A stretch of 64,000 nt of DNA from Pseudopedobacter alpinus (GCF_042684645.1 NZ_JBHULV010000052.1:205229-269228); one strand, 5' to 3'. Shown: positions 44,905 through 52,916, counted from the stretch's first letter. Program-made: numbers and translations. The notes: generated from the letters alone by a model not told the origin.

Positions 44905-45930
44905 ATGCAGTATTTAGTCGAGATAAAACAAATACTTGCGCAAGCAAGGCAAAAAACCTACCAGGCTATTAACACAGCAATGGTTTTGGCTTATTGGCAA
45001 ATAGGGCAAAGGATTGTTTTGGAAGAGCAAAGCGGTAATGAGCGAGCCGATTACGGTAAAGCGCTCATTAAAACCATTTCCCAAGAGCTCACAGCCGAAT
45101 TTGGTAAAGGTTTTTCTGAAAGAAACATAAGAAATTTTAGACATTTCTACCTTGTTTTTTCCGAAGTCGAGAAATGGCAGACAGTGTCTGCCAAATTGAG
45201 TTGGTCTCACTTTCAACTTGTTCTAAAAGTTAATGACGAAAATGCTAGACAATATTATCTAACCGAAGCTGCACAAAATATGTGGAGTGTACGCACTTTA
45301 GACCGTAATATTTCTACGCTTTATTACCACCGGCTTTTGTCATCGCAATTGAAAGAACCAGTGATAAGAGAAATGGAAGAAAAAACAAAAGCACTACAGC
45401 AAGACGCTTTTGAGTTTATCAAAAATCCTTCGGTATTGGAGTTTTTAAACCTTCCCAATAATTTGGGCTATACAGAAAAAGCACTAGAGAACGCCTTAAT
45501 CAACAACCTAAAAAAGTTTATTTTAGAATTAGGTAAAGGTTTTGCGTTTGTAGAACGCCAACAATTGATACGGACAGAAACCAGCGATTTTTATATCGAT
45601 TTGGTTTTTTACAATTACATTTTAAAATGTTTTGTAATTATCGATTTAAAAACCACAAAAATTACGCACCAAGATGTTGGGCAATTGGATATGTATGTGC
45701 GGATGTATAACGATGTGAAAAAACAAGAAACAGATAACCCAACAATCGGAATTCTGTTATGTACAGAAACCGACGAAACCATAGCCAAATATTCTGTACT
45801 GGCAGAAAACAAACAACTTTTTGCGACTAAGTATTTACCTTATTTGCCAACCGAAGAAGAATTAATTGCCGAAATAGAAAGAGAAAAAGCAATTTTAAAC
45901 CTTGAAAACAATTTTGATGAGCAAAGATAA
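44905..45930 (+). CDS. YhcG/DUF1016 PD-(D/E)XK nuclease, placed between the halves of the restriction-modification gene
   Basis: A complete 341-residue YhcG-family protein. The N-terminal DUF1016 winged-helix part (about 1-150) contains GKGFSERNIRNFRHFYLVF and LSWSHFQLVL. The C-terminal nuclease part (about 190-320) contains DFYIDLVFYN and VIIDLKTTKITHQDVGQLDMY (two blocks), the D-D/ExK core with Gln. The family often accompanies restriction loci. The ATG at 44905 follows the upstream stop by one base (TAA-T-ATG), and the stop overlaps the next start by 14 bases. An in-frame TTG at 44884 is less likely. Confidence 0.92.
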   Translation: MQYLVEIKQILAQARQKTYQAINTAMVLAYWQIGQRIVLEEQSGNERADYGKALIKTISQELTAEFGKGFSERNIRNFRHFYLVFSEVEKWQTVSAKLSWSHFQLVLKVNDENARQYYLTEAAQNMWSVRTLDRNISTLYYHRLLSSQLKEPVIREMEEKTKALQQDAFEFIKNPSVLEFLNLPNNLGYTEKALENALINNLKKFILELGKGFAFVERQQLIRTETSDFYIDLVFYNYILKCFVIIDLKTTKITHQDVGQLDMYVRMYNDVKKQETDNPTIGILLCTETDETIAKYSVLAENKQLFATKYLPYLPTEEELIAEIEREKAILNLENNFDEQR

Positions 45931-47386
45931 ATTAGCCCAAGTATTTCATTTTGACCTTTACGGAAAACGAGAAGATAAATATGATTTTTTGAATGATAAT
46001 TCTTTGGATAGCATTGAATGGAAGGAGTTGGATAATGAAGAGCCAAGTTATTTTTTTGTAGAGAAGGATTTTCAACTTATAGAAAGTTACAAAAATGGAA
46101 TTTCTTTAAACGAGTTATTTATCCAAAAAAGTTCAGGTATTGAAACAAGAAAAGATTCTTTAGTCATTGACTTTAGTGAAGAAAAGTTAAAAACTGTAAT
46201 TTTAGATTTTTTAAATCTTGAAGAAAAAACAATTGGCTTAAAATACAACATAAATAATGATAGTCGTGATTGGAAATTAGAAAGTGCAAAAATTGATATA
46301 CAGAGAAATACTCCGAAAATAAGAGAAGTTCAATATAGACCATTTGATAATAGGAAAATAATTTATACAGGCATTACAAAAGGAATAAATGGGTATCCAA
46401 TGTTTAATAATTTTAAACATTTCATTGATTTAAATAATGTCGGATTAACGTATGAGAGACAATGTGTTATAGGTGATTTCACTAACATATTTATATCCCA
46501 ATCAATCGTAGATGGACATATACTTGGAACAGCTTTTTCAAAAGGATATACAGCACCCCTCTACCTTTATCCCGAAACCAGTAATCAACTCAGCATCGGC
46601 GAAAGCCAAACCCGTGTACCCAATTTAAACATGGATATTGTGAGGGAGATAGAGGAGAAAACAGGTTTACATTTTGTGGCAGAGAAAAACGCTTCGACTC
46701 CGCTCAGCGTGACAAACAATAGTAACCCCAATGTAAGTTTGAGCGGAGTCGAAGACAATGTCAGTCTGAGCGGAGTCGAAGACCATTACGCAAATCAAGC
46801 TCCTTCTCCTTCGGAGAAGGCGGGGGATGAGGCCTTTGCCCCAATAGATTTGTTAGATTATATCTACGCTGTTTTACATTCTCCCGCTTACCGAGAGAAA
46901 TATAAAGAGTTTTTAAAAATAGATTTCCCAAGAGTGCCTTACCCAACAAACCCTAAACAGTTTTTTGATTTGGTGAATTTAGGAAGTCAAATTAGGGAAC
47001 TCCATTTATTAGAAAGTGCAGAAACCGAAAAATATATAACCCAATATCCAATTGATGGGGATAATATGGTGGTAAAACCATCTTTTAATGTCACCATGAG
47101 TGAGGAACCAGAAGAAACAAACCGTACTATAGAAGTAGACATTTCTGTTTACAATCCTGATAGTTTAGGCAAGGTGTATATTAACGATACCCAATATTTT
47201 AATAATGTGCCTAAAACCGCTTGGGAATTTTACATTGGCGGTTACCAACCCGCTCAAAAATGGCTAAAAGACCGTAAAGGCAGAGAATTGAGTTTTGAAG
47301 ATATTATGCATTATCAAAAAATTATTGTGGCTTTAACAAAAACAGCCGAGTTGATGAAGGATATTGATGGGGTTTTGGTGGTTTAA
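45917..47386 (+). CDS. Type ISP/IIG-like restriction-modification enzyme, C-terminal specificity half
   Basis: A 489-residue polypeptide beginning MSKDKLAQVFHFDLYGKRE, the sequence that in one-piece enzymes directly follows the methyltransferase part. It covers the target-recognition and type ISP C-terminal region, with EVQYRPFDNRKIIYTG (about 134-149), FAPIDLLDYIYAVLHSPAYR (about 306-325) and a final PKTAWEFYIGGYQPAQKWLK. It contains no methyltransferase motif I or IV. Residues about 258-305 are an extra low-similarity stretch encoded by palindromic repeats that stay in frame. The ATG lies inside the end of the YhcG gene; an in-frame TTG at 45902 is possible. Confidence 0.88.
   Translation: MSKDKLAQVFHFDLYGKREDKYDFLNDNSLDSIEWKELDNEEPSYFFVEKDFQLIESYKNGISLNELFIQKSSGIETRKDSLVIDFSEEKLKTVILDFLNLEEKTIGLKYNINNDSRDWKLESAKIDIQRNTPKIREVQYRPFDNRKIIYTGITKGINGYPMFNNFKHFIDLNNVGLTYERQCVIGDFTNIFISQSIVDGHILGTAFSKGYTAPLYLYPETSNQLSIGESQTRVPNLNMDIVREIEEKTGLHFVAEKNASTPLSVTNNSNPNVSLSGVEDNVSLSGVEDHYANQAPSPSEKAGDEAFAPIDLLDYIYAVLHSPAYREKYKEFLKIDFPRVPYPTNPKQFFDLVNLGSQIRELHLLESAETEKYITQYPIDGDNMVVKPSFNVTMSEEPEETNRTIEVDISVYNPDSLGKVYINDTQYFNNVPKTAWEFYIGGYQPAQKWLKDRKGRELSFEDIMHYQKIIVALTKTAELMKDIDGVLVV
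46692..46782. repeat. Palindromic repeat units inside the specificity gene
   Basis: CTTCGACTCCGCTCAGCGTG at 46692-46711 faces TTGAGCGGAGTCGAAG at 46739-46754, and another copy CTGAGCGGAGTCGAAG is at 46767-46782. These look like an intergenic-type inverted repeat with one side doubled. They lie inside an open reading frame without breaking it and encode the odd VSLSGVEDNVSLSGVED peptide repeat. Confidence 0.85.
46799..46832. repeat. Second palindromic insertion in the specificity gene
   Basis: CTCCTTCTCCTTCGGAGAAG is an inverted repeat followed by GCGGGGGATGAGG. It is much richer in G and C than the surrounding gene and adjoins the previous repeat block. It resembles another short mobile repeat and also stays in frame. 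Confidence 0.7.
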
Positions 47387-47455
47387 AGAAATAAAGGTGC
47401 GGAAGAAGGGACTCTGACCCTTAATAAATTATAACAGTCAAGAAAACCATTAAGA

Positions 47456-47947
47456 ATGATAAATATACCAATTACAATTATACTGTCTTTCTTTTTAGGA
47501 GTTTTTCTGTGTTTTTTTATTAAGCGGAGAAGAATTGCAGATGCACAAAAAACTAAATTGAAGACGAAGAACTCTAAAGTTAAAAAGATAAAAATAGCTA
47601 CTCCACAACTTGCAATTACAAGAGCAATTAGCGTTAGGCAACCTTATGCTGAAATGATAATTTTAGGATTAAAAAAAGAAGAGTACAGAAGCATTCCAAC
47701 TAATATTAGAGAACGTATTTATATTTATGCTTCTAATACGCTAGACTTTGACAAAGACTATTTTAAACAAACGGGTAAAAAAGAAGAGGACTTAGAACGT
47801 GGTTATTTAATTGGCACAGTAGAAATTGTGGAATGTAAAGGAACAAAAGAAAAAGGTTTTGCTTGGCAACTTGAAAACCCTGAAAGATTAATAACTCCAA
47901 TAAAACCGCTAAAAAAACCTCAACCAGTTTGGTTTAAACCTTTTTAG
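47456..47947 (+). CDS. ASCH-domain protein with N-terminal membrane helix
   Basis: A 163-residue protein. One membrane helix (about 5-22, IPITIILSFFLGVFLCFF) and a basic linker precede an ASCH domain (about 55-155). The domain is marked by AISVRQPYAEMIILGLKKEE and a later YLIGTVEIVECKG. ASCH folds are related to PUA domains and are thought to bind RNA or modified nucleobases; family members also include nucleases. A membrane anchor on an ASCH domain is uncommon. The gene follows the restriction-modification genes by 69 bases in the same orientation. Confidence 0.83.
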   Translation: MINIPITIILSFFLGVFLCFFIKRRRIADAQKTKLKTKNSKVKKIKIATPQLAITRAISVRQPYAEMIILGLKKEEYRSIPTNIRERIYIYASNTLDFDKDYFKQTGKKEEDLERGYLIGTVEIVECKGTKEKGFAWQLENPERLITPIKPLKKPQPVWFKPF

Positions 47948-48029
47948 ATTCACGTAATTATTTTGACTTAACTATAAAGTTTTGTGACAAGCGTTACCTA
48001 TAATTAAATATTTAACACAAAATAAATAT

Positions 48030-48713
48030 ATGTCATCAGGCAAGTGTATTTATGCTTACGGAGTAAGCGCCCTTTATCATCCAAAACCAGATGTGTTTTT
48101 ACAGCGCCTTTCTTTAGCTTTAGGATGTAATCTTAATGCGTTTTTTTATGATATTGCTTTGATAACAACTGCTGATAAAGAATTAAATATTAATAATGGA
48201 TTTAAAAATGAATTAACAATTATTGTTGCTGTTGATAGAGATTTCGAGGAAAATTATTTCATTAGTATTCCAATTAATCATGAAGAAGAGGTGTTTGATG
48301 TTGAATTTTACCCAACCGGGATCATTTCTATGATGCATATTCCCTTTACACAAGGATGGCGTTTTTTTATTGAGGATATTTTAGATGAAAATAGTGCATA
48401 TTATGGCGGTTGGAAAGCATATAGAGAAAAAATGGAAGCAATAAGAGCTTTGTATATTCCAATTTTTAAGAAGTTACAATGTGAGCAAGTTTTTTTAAGT
48501 ACTAATGCACATCATAATTGGTTTTATGAAATTGAGAAAGATTTTATAAATCAACAAATAAGCTTTAACACCATTTTAGAATATGCAAAAACTATAGATC
48601 AAATAGCTATTTTTAAGCTTAAAGAAGTTTTTGAAAGAAGTTATCATCAAGAAATAAAGAAACTATATGATACAAACGAATATTTTAAAATCGCTTTTCT
48701 TGATGAATTTTAA
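48030..48713 (+). CDS. Unrecognised 227-residue protein in the defence island
   Basis: I do not recognise this protein. It has no signal peptide or membrane segment and looks like a soluble alpha/beta protein. Notable stretches are NELTIIVAVDRDFEENYF (about 64-81), FEVEFYP-like acidic strands around 95-103 and NAHHNWFYEIEKDFI (about 165-179), with a helical charged C-terminus. It lies between the ASCH gene and the REP/RAYT unit, all on the plus strand. Its place in an accessory island may mean a defence or immunity role, but nothing in the sequence proves that. Confidence 0.75.
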   Translation: MSSGKCIYAYGVSALYHPKPDVFLQRLSLALGCNLNAFFYDIALITTADKELNINNGFKNELTIIVAVDRDFEENYFISIPINHEEEVFDVEFYPTGIISMMHIPFTQGWRFFIEDILDENSAYYGGWKAYREKMEAIRALYIPIFKKLQCEQVFLSTNAHHNWFYEIEKDFINQQISFNTILEYAKTIDQIAIFKLKEVFERSYHQEIKKLYDTNEYFKIAFLDEF

Positions 48714-48732
48714 TGCAATAAAACCTTATTTA

Positions 48733-48765
48733 AAACCTATAAGGTTTTTGAAACCTTATAGGTTT
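48733..48765 (-). repeat. 33 bp REP-like palindrome upstream of RAYT
   Basis: Exact reverse complement of the copy at 49474-49506. Its arms are AAACCTATAAGG and CCTTATAGGTTT around TTTTTGAAA, so the orientation is shown by the asymmetric centre. It lies 35 bases before the transposase ATG. Confidence 0.92.
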
Positions 48766-48799
48766 ACTCAAAATCTTTATTGAAAAAATCTTAAAATAT

Positions 48800-49423
48800 A
48801 TGAGTAATCAGTATCAACCTTTGTTACCCTCAGAAATTTATCATTTATTTACAAGAGCTGTTGGAGCCGAAAAATTATTTCTTAAACCAGAGAATTATTA
48901 TTTCTTCTTGTCTAAATTGAAATTTCACACAGAAAATGTATGTAGTTTATATTGTTATACATTAATACCAAATCATTTTCATTTGTTAGTGCGTATTCAC
49001 GACGAAGAGTTAATTATTAAAGCTTTTGAAGTTAAAAAAAATAAAAGCTATGATCCTCTTCTTCATAGTCTTCCAGATTTTATTATGGAGAAATTTAGTA
49101 ACTTTTTAAATAGTTATACCAAAGCATTTAATAAAGTAAATCAAAGAAAAGGATCACTTTTTATAGATTATTTAAAAAGGAATATTGTAAATCAGAACAG
49201 CGATTTTTTGGCTTTTACCTGGTATATTCATAAAAATGCTGTACATCATGGTTTAACTAATAAGGTAGGAGATTGGCAGTTTGATAGTTACCAAAGCTTA
49301 TTGAGTAATAAACCTACTTCATTATTAAGAAATGATTTAATGGCTTGGTTTGATAATAGAGAAGAATTTATAATTTACCACCAACAAAATATTCAATTAA
49401 AAAACGATATTACAGATATTTAA
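48800..49423 (+). CDS. REP-associated tyrosine transposase (RAYT, Y1/HUH family)
   Basis: A 207-residue Y1-type transposase like TnpA-REP of the IS200/IS605 superfamily. The metal-binding HUH motif is NHFHLLVRI (His59 and His61). The catalytic tyrosine is in FTWYIHKNAVHHGL (about residue 142), and WQFDSYQSLL follows as in RAYTs. RAYTs cut and join single-stranded REP palindromes. Here inverted copies of a 33 bp palindrome flank the gene on both sides, the expected REPtron layout. The frame is intact. Confidence 0.93.
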   Translation: MSNQYQPLLPSEIYHLFTRAVGAEKLFLKPENYYFFLSKLKFHTENVCSLYCYTLIPNHFHLLVRIHDEELIIKAFEVKKNKSYDPLLHSLPDFIMEKFSNFLNSYTKAFNKVNQRKGSLFIDYLKRNIVNQNSDFLAFTWYIHKNAVHHGLTNKVGDWQFDSYQSLLSNKPTSLLRNDLMAWFDNREEFIIYHQQNIQLKNDITDI

Positions 49424-49441
49424 ATAAATGTCATATCCAAA

Positions 49442-49467
49442 AAACCTATAAGGTTTCAAAAACCTTT
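49442..49467 (+). repeat. Partial REP-like copy downstream of RAYT
   Basis: Left part of the palindrome (AAACCTATAAGG, then TTTCAAAAACC) cut off after CCTTT. It lies 18 bases after the transposase stop. Confidence 0.85.
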
Positions 49468-49473
49468 GCTAAA

Positions 49474-49506
49474 AAACCTATAAGGTTTCAAAAACCTTAT
49501 AGGTTT
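49474..49506 (+). repeat. Full 33 bp REP-like palindrome downstream of RAYT
   Basis: Intact palindrome with arms AAACCTATAAGG and CCTTATAGGTTT around TTTCAAAAA. It is the exact reverse complement of the upstream copy at 48733-48765. Confidence 0.92.
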
Positions 49507-49515
49507 GGAAAATCA

Positions 49516-49531
49516 AAAACCTTTTAGGTTT
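49516..49531 (+). repeat. Degenerate REP-like half
   Basis: AAAACCTTTTAGGTTT resembles the right half of the palindrome with changes. It ends the repeat cluster 11 bases before the phosphorylase stop. Confidence 0.6.
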
Positions 49532-49542
49532 AAAAATAACTC

Positions 49543-50409
49543 TTAACCACAAACTCTTTCTAACACAGTTTTAATCATTTTATCTACAATTTGTTGCGGA
49601 TTGCTTGCAAATTTCAACTTTAAACGCTGGGCTAATATAGCATTCACAGATAACGCTTTATGGCCTAAAGCATTTGCCAAAGCATAAATACCCGCTGTTT
49701 CCATTTCTAAATTGGTGATTTTTAAATTTTGATGCTCAAAACTGTTTATTTTTTCAATCAAATTATCCACTTTTAATTGAGCTCTCACTTTACGACCTTG
49801 TGGTGCGTAAAAACCAGGAGCAGTAGCCGTAATTCCTTGTGGCATATCAAAGGCAATTTTTTCCAATAACTCTTTTGATGCTGCCGTTAAGTAGGGTTGA
49901 GCATTTAAATTAGGCAAGTGAGAAGTTATTTTTTGTAATAAATATTGCTCTTCAATACTATTGTCTGCTTCATAATAATTCATTAAAGCATCTAAACCTA
50001 AACCATAGCTTGATGCTAAAATAGTACCCACTTCAATATTTTCTTGTACACTGCCAGATGTGCCAAATCTAATAATTTCTAAGCTTTTAAGCTCTTTTTT
50101 AACTTCACGAGTGTCAAAATCAATGTTTACTAAAGCATCTAATTCGTTAAAAACGATGTCGATATTATCTGTACCAATACCGGTAGAAAGTACTGTAATT
50201 CTTTTTTTACCAATGTAACCTGTTTGGGTTTTAAACTCTCTTTTACCTTTTTTTAGCTCAATACTATCAAAATGTTTGGTTACTTCGCCTACACGGTCTG
50301 GGTCGCCAACTGTAATTACGGTATCAGCAATATCTTCGGGTAATAAATTTAGGTGGTAAATGCTGCCATCCTCATTTATAATTAAATCGGCTTCAGAAAT
50401 CTTACTCAT
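49543..50409 (-). CDS. Nucleoside phosphorylase (uridine phosphorylase-like)
   Basis: This 288-residue enzyme cleaves nucleosides with phosphate. Motifs are TVITVGDPDRVGEVTKHFD (about 30-48, phosphate site), ISVLSTGIGTDNIDIVFNE (about 72-90), GTSGSVQENIEVGTI (about 116-130) and LEMETAGIYALANALGHKA (about 237-255, with the Glu-Met-Glu ribose contact). The closest match is the uridine phosphorylase/NP-I family; base preference is not certain. Its start overlaps the IMPACT-family gene by 4 bases. Confidence 0.92.
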   Translation of the reverse strand: MSKISEADLIINEDGSIYHLNLLPEDIADTVITVGDPDRVGEVTKHFDSIELKKGKREFKTQTGYIGKKRITVLSTGIGTDNIDIVFNELDALVNIDFDTREVKKELKSLEIIRFGTSGSVQENIEVGTILASSYGLGLDALMNYYEADNSIEEQYLLQKITSHLPNLNAQPYLTAASKELLEKIAFDMPQGITATAPGFYAPQGRKVRAQLKVDNLIEKINSFEHQNLKITNLEMETAGIYALANALGHKALSVNAILAQRLKLKFASNPQQIVDKMIKTVLERVCG

Positions 50410-51020
50410 AATGTATGTAAATATTTAATTTTCAAATGATCAAGGGCTTCTAATTTACCAATTATTCTGTTGATTTCCGATTGATTAATGGCCAATTTTA
50501 TTTCACAAGCTAAATCAAAAGATTGGTCAAAAGCTGCTAAGTTCTCCTCTTTAATCAGTTTCATTACATCATTCATCTGTGAATAATCAAAGCTAATTTG
50601 GTAAACATTTTGAACAGTTTTTTGAATGATAACCGCTTGGTTAATTGCATCTTCTGTTGCAGTTTTATAAGCATTAATAAGGCCTGGTACACCTAATAAT
50701 GTTCCTCCAAAATAACGAACTACCACTACAAGTACATTGGTGATATCTTTTGATAATAAGGTATTTAAAATTGGTCTTCCAGCAGTCCCAGCAGGTTCTC
50801 CATCATCATTTACTCTAAAAACAGTTCTATCAGGACTTAACCTGTATGCGTAGCAATGATGTCTTGCTTTTGGATGTTCTGTTTTTAATTCCTGAATTGT
50901 TTCTTTAAGCCCAATTTCTGATTGAAAAGGGTAGGCGTAAGCTATAAATTTACTCCCTTTATCCTTAAAAACACCTTCACTGGGTTTGGCAATTGTTTGG
51001 TAAGTATCATTAAATAGCAT
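50406..51020 (-). CDS. IMPACT/YigZ family protein
   Basis: A 204-residue protein with the UPF0029 N-terminal domain: KGSKFIAYAYPFQ (about 21-33), HPKARHHCYAYRL (about 48-60), and DDGEPAGTAGRPIL (about 71-84) with VVVVRYFGGTLLGVPGL. A small C-terminal ferredoxin-like domain (about 135-204) follows. The family may act on translation or RNA, but no reaction is known. It overlaps both neighbours, which supports one operon with the phosphorylase, the transporter and ribD. Confidence 0.92.
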   Translation of the reverse strand: MLFNDTYQTIAKPSEGVFKDKGSKFIAYAYPFQSEIGLKETIQELKTEHPKARHHCYAYRLSPDRTVFRVNDDGEPAGTAGRPILNTLLSKDITNVLVVVVRYFGGTLLGVPGLINAYKTATEDAINQAVIIQKTVQNVYQISFDYSQMNDVMKLIKEENLAAFDQSFDLACEIKLAINQSEINRIIGKLEALDHLKIKYLHTL

Positions 51021-51867
51021 TTGGTAGGTTTAAAATGACAATAGCGATGAGTGCTAATATTAAACCAATTGTATTTAGTTTGCTCAATTTTTCTTTAAAT
51101 AAAACGATACCGACTAAAGAGCCTAAAAATATGACACCAATATCTAAAGAAGAGAAAACTACAGAAGGTTGGTTGCTTTCTAATTTTAAAGCTTTAAGGT
51201 AAAAATAAATAGAACCAAAATTAAAAATCCCTAAAACTATACCAGCTAATGCAGCTTTAATTTCAAATTTTAAATCGCCTTTAAGGTACTGGATAATTAA
51301 AGTTGAAAACCCTATAATAGCAGAAATTGAAAATATGTAAACTAATGATGCTGTAAAGCTTATGTTGTTTATTTGAGTTAACAGGTTAAACAAGATATCT
51401 AAAATACCTGTCCCTAAAAAAACAATTATTGGGTACCAGCTTACCATTTCTTTCAGCTTAGTTTCGCCTTTTGGTTTAGATATGTACAAAGCGACAAACC
51501 CTATAACTAAGCCTATCATTTTTAAGGTTGAAGTTGTTTCAGAAAATATTAAAAAAGCTGCTGCAACCGGTATTACTAAAGATAAACGTTGAGCAATTGC
51601 AGTTAAAACTATTCCACTTGTTGCTATACTTTTGCCAATAAAGTAAAATATTGAGATCAACAAAACCGCAACAACAGAAAATAAAAGCCAGTTTTGGTAT
51701 GTAGGTATGTTGCTTAAATCTGGCTTAAAGAAAAAGTAACAAAATATGGCTGCAGTTGGATAATTAAAAACAATAGCTTGGTAAGCATTGGTATAATATC
51801 TATTTAACAATTTGAAATTTACGCTTACAATAACACTACAAATTATAGCAAAAACAATATAAATCAT
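51010..51867 (-). CDS. EamA/DMT-family transporter
   Basis: A 285-residue inner membrane protein with about ten predicted helices in two EamA halves. The second half has a PKGE-type loop after helix five. It belongs to the drug/metabolite transporter superfamily; the substrate is unknown. It overlaps the YigZ-like gene by 11 bases and the ribD stop by 1 base. Confidence 0.88.
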   Translation of the reverse strand: MIYIVFAIICSVIVSVNFKLLNRYYTNAYQAIVFNYPTAAIFCYFFFKPDLSNIPTYQNWLLFSVVAVLLISIFYFIGKSIATSGIVLTAIAQRLSLVIPVAAAFLIFSETTSTLKMIGLVIGFVALYISKPKGETKLKEMVSWYPIIVFLGTGILDILFNLLTQINNISFTASLVYIFSISAIIGFSTLIIQYLKGDLKFEIKAALAGIVLGIFNFGSIYFYLKALKLESNQPSVVFSSLDIGVIFLGSLVGIVLFKEKLSKLNTIGLILALIAIVILNLPNAI

Positions 51868-52916
51868 TAATGTTTGGCTTTAATTACTGTCAATAAATTA
51901 TTGTCTAGTTTTTGCGTAGTTATCACTTCCCCTTTTAATTTTGGAGCCATTAGGCCTTCGCCCCAGTAGGTAGGTGCGGTAATTATTCGGGCTTCATCCC
52001 ATAAATTGGCATCTATAAAAGCCTGTAAAGTTTTTGTGCCACCTTCTATAATTAAAGATTGTACATCTTGTAAATAGAGCTGATAAAGGATGTATTGCGG
52101 TAAAAAATAATCGAAATCTTCTATCCCAATATAATAGGTTTGCCCTTCAATAGCGGTTTTGTGTTGGTTAAAAACAAAGGTTTTAACGCTATTATCAAAA
52201 AGATGATGAAGCTTTGGCAGTTCTAAGTTTTTATCAATAACAGCTCTTAGCGGATTTCTGCCGCTCACTAATCTTACATTTAATTGTGGGTTATCGGCCA
52301 AAGCCGTTTTTTTACCAACTAAAACACAATCTTCTTCACTACGCCATTGGTGAACTAAGGTTTTAGCCAAATCATTACTAATCCATTTTTGAGAACCGTC
52401 TGAAGGTGAAAAATAACCGTCTTGAGTTTGTGCCCATTTTAAAATTACGTAAGGTCTTTGCTTCTGTATTTTAGTAAAAAACCTTTTGTTTAAGGCTAAA
52501 CATTTTTCTTCTAAAACTCCAGTTGTAACGTTTATTCCTGCATTTTTCAACTTTTCTACACCTTTACCATTTACGCTATCAAAAGGATCTAAACAACCAA
52601 TTACTACATTAGGTATTTGATGTTTAATAATTAGATTGGCACAAGGAGGCGTTTTTCCAAAATGCGCACAGGGTTCTAGTGTTACATAAATGGTAGCTTC
52701 TTTCAATAATTCGGGTGCGTTGTTAAAGTTTTTAAAAACCTCGTTAACAGCATTTACTTCTGCATGTGCCTCTCCGTAATTTTGATGGTAACCTTCGCCA
52801 ATAATTAGGTTATCATGAGTTATTACTGCACCAACCATAGGGTTTGGACTCACATTTCCGGCTCCTAATTTGGCAAGCTCAATAGCTCTTTTTATAAATT
52901 TTTGATGTGTTTGCAC
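51867..52916 (-). CDS. ribD: Bifunctional riboflavin deaminase/reductase RibD
   Basis: RibD deaminates and then reduces the pyrimidine intermediate made from GTP in riboflavin synthesis. The 349-residue protein has the cytidine-deaminase-type zinc site HAEVNAV (about 51-57) and PCAHFGKTPPCANLI (about 82-96). The reductase domain (about 145-349) carries KWAQTQDGYFSP and IEGGTKTLQAF. It is the first gene of the minus-strand operon and divergent from prmC. No other rib genes are in the window. Confidence 0.96.
   Translation of the reverse strand: MQTHQKFIKRAIELAKLGAGNVSPNPMVGAVITHDNLIIGEGYHQNYGEAHAEVNAVNEVFKNFNNAPELLKEATIYVTLEPCAHFGKTPPCANLIIKHQIPNVVIGCLDPFDSVNGKGVEKLKNAGINVTTGVLEEKCLALNKRFFTKIQKQRPYVILKWAQTQDGYFSPSDGSQKWISNDLAKTLVHQWRSEEDCVLVGKKTALADNPQLNVRLVSGRNPLRAVIDKNLELPKLHHLFDNSVKTFVFNQHKTAIEGQTYYIGIEDFDYFLPQYILYQLYLQDVQSLIIEGGTKTLQAFIDANLWDEARIITAPTYWGEGLMAPKLKGEVITTQKLDNNLLTVIKAKH

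Noticed and set aside
48724..49531. Repeated palindromes as a possible CRISPR array
   Set aside because: Spacing is irregular, copies are inverted relative to each other, and no cas genes are near; the REP/RAYT explanation fits better.
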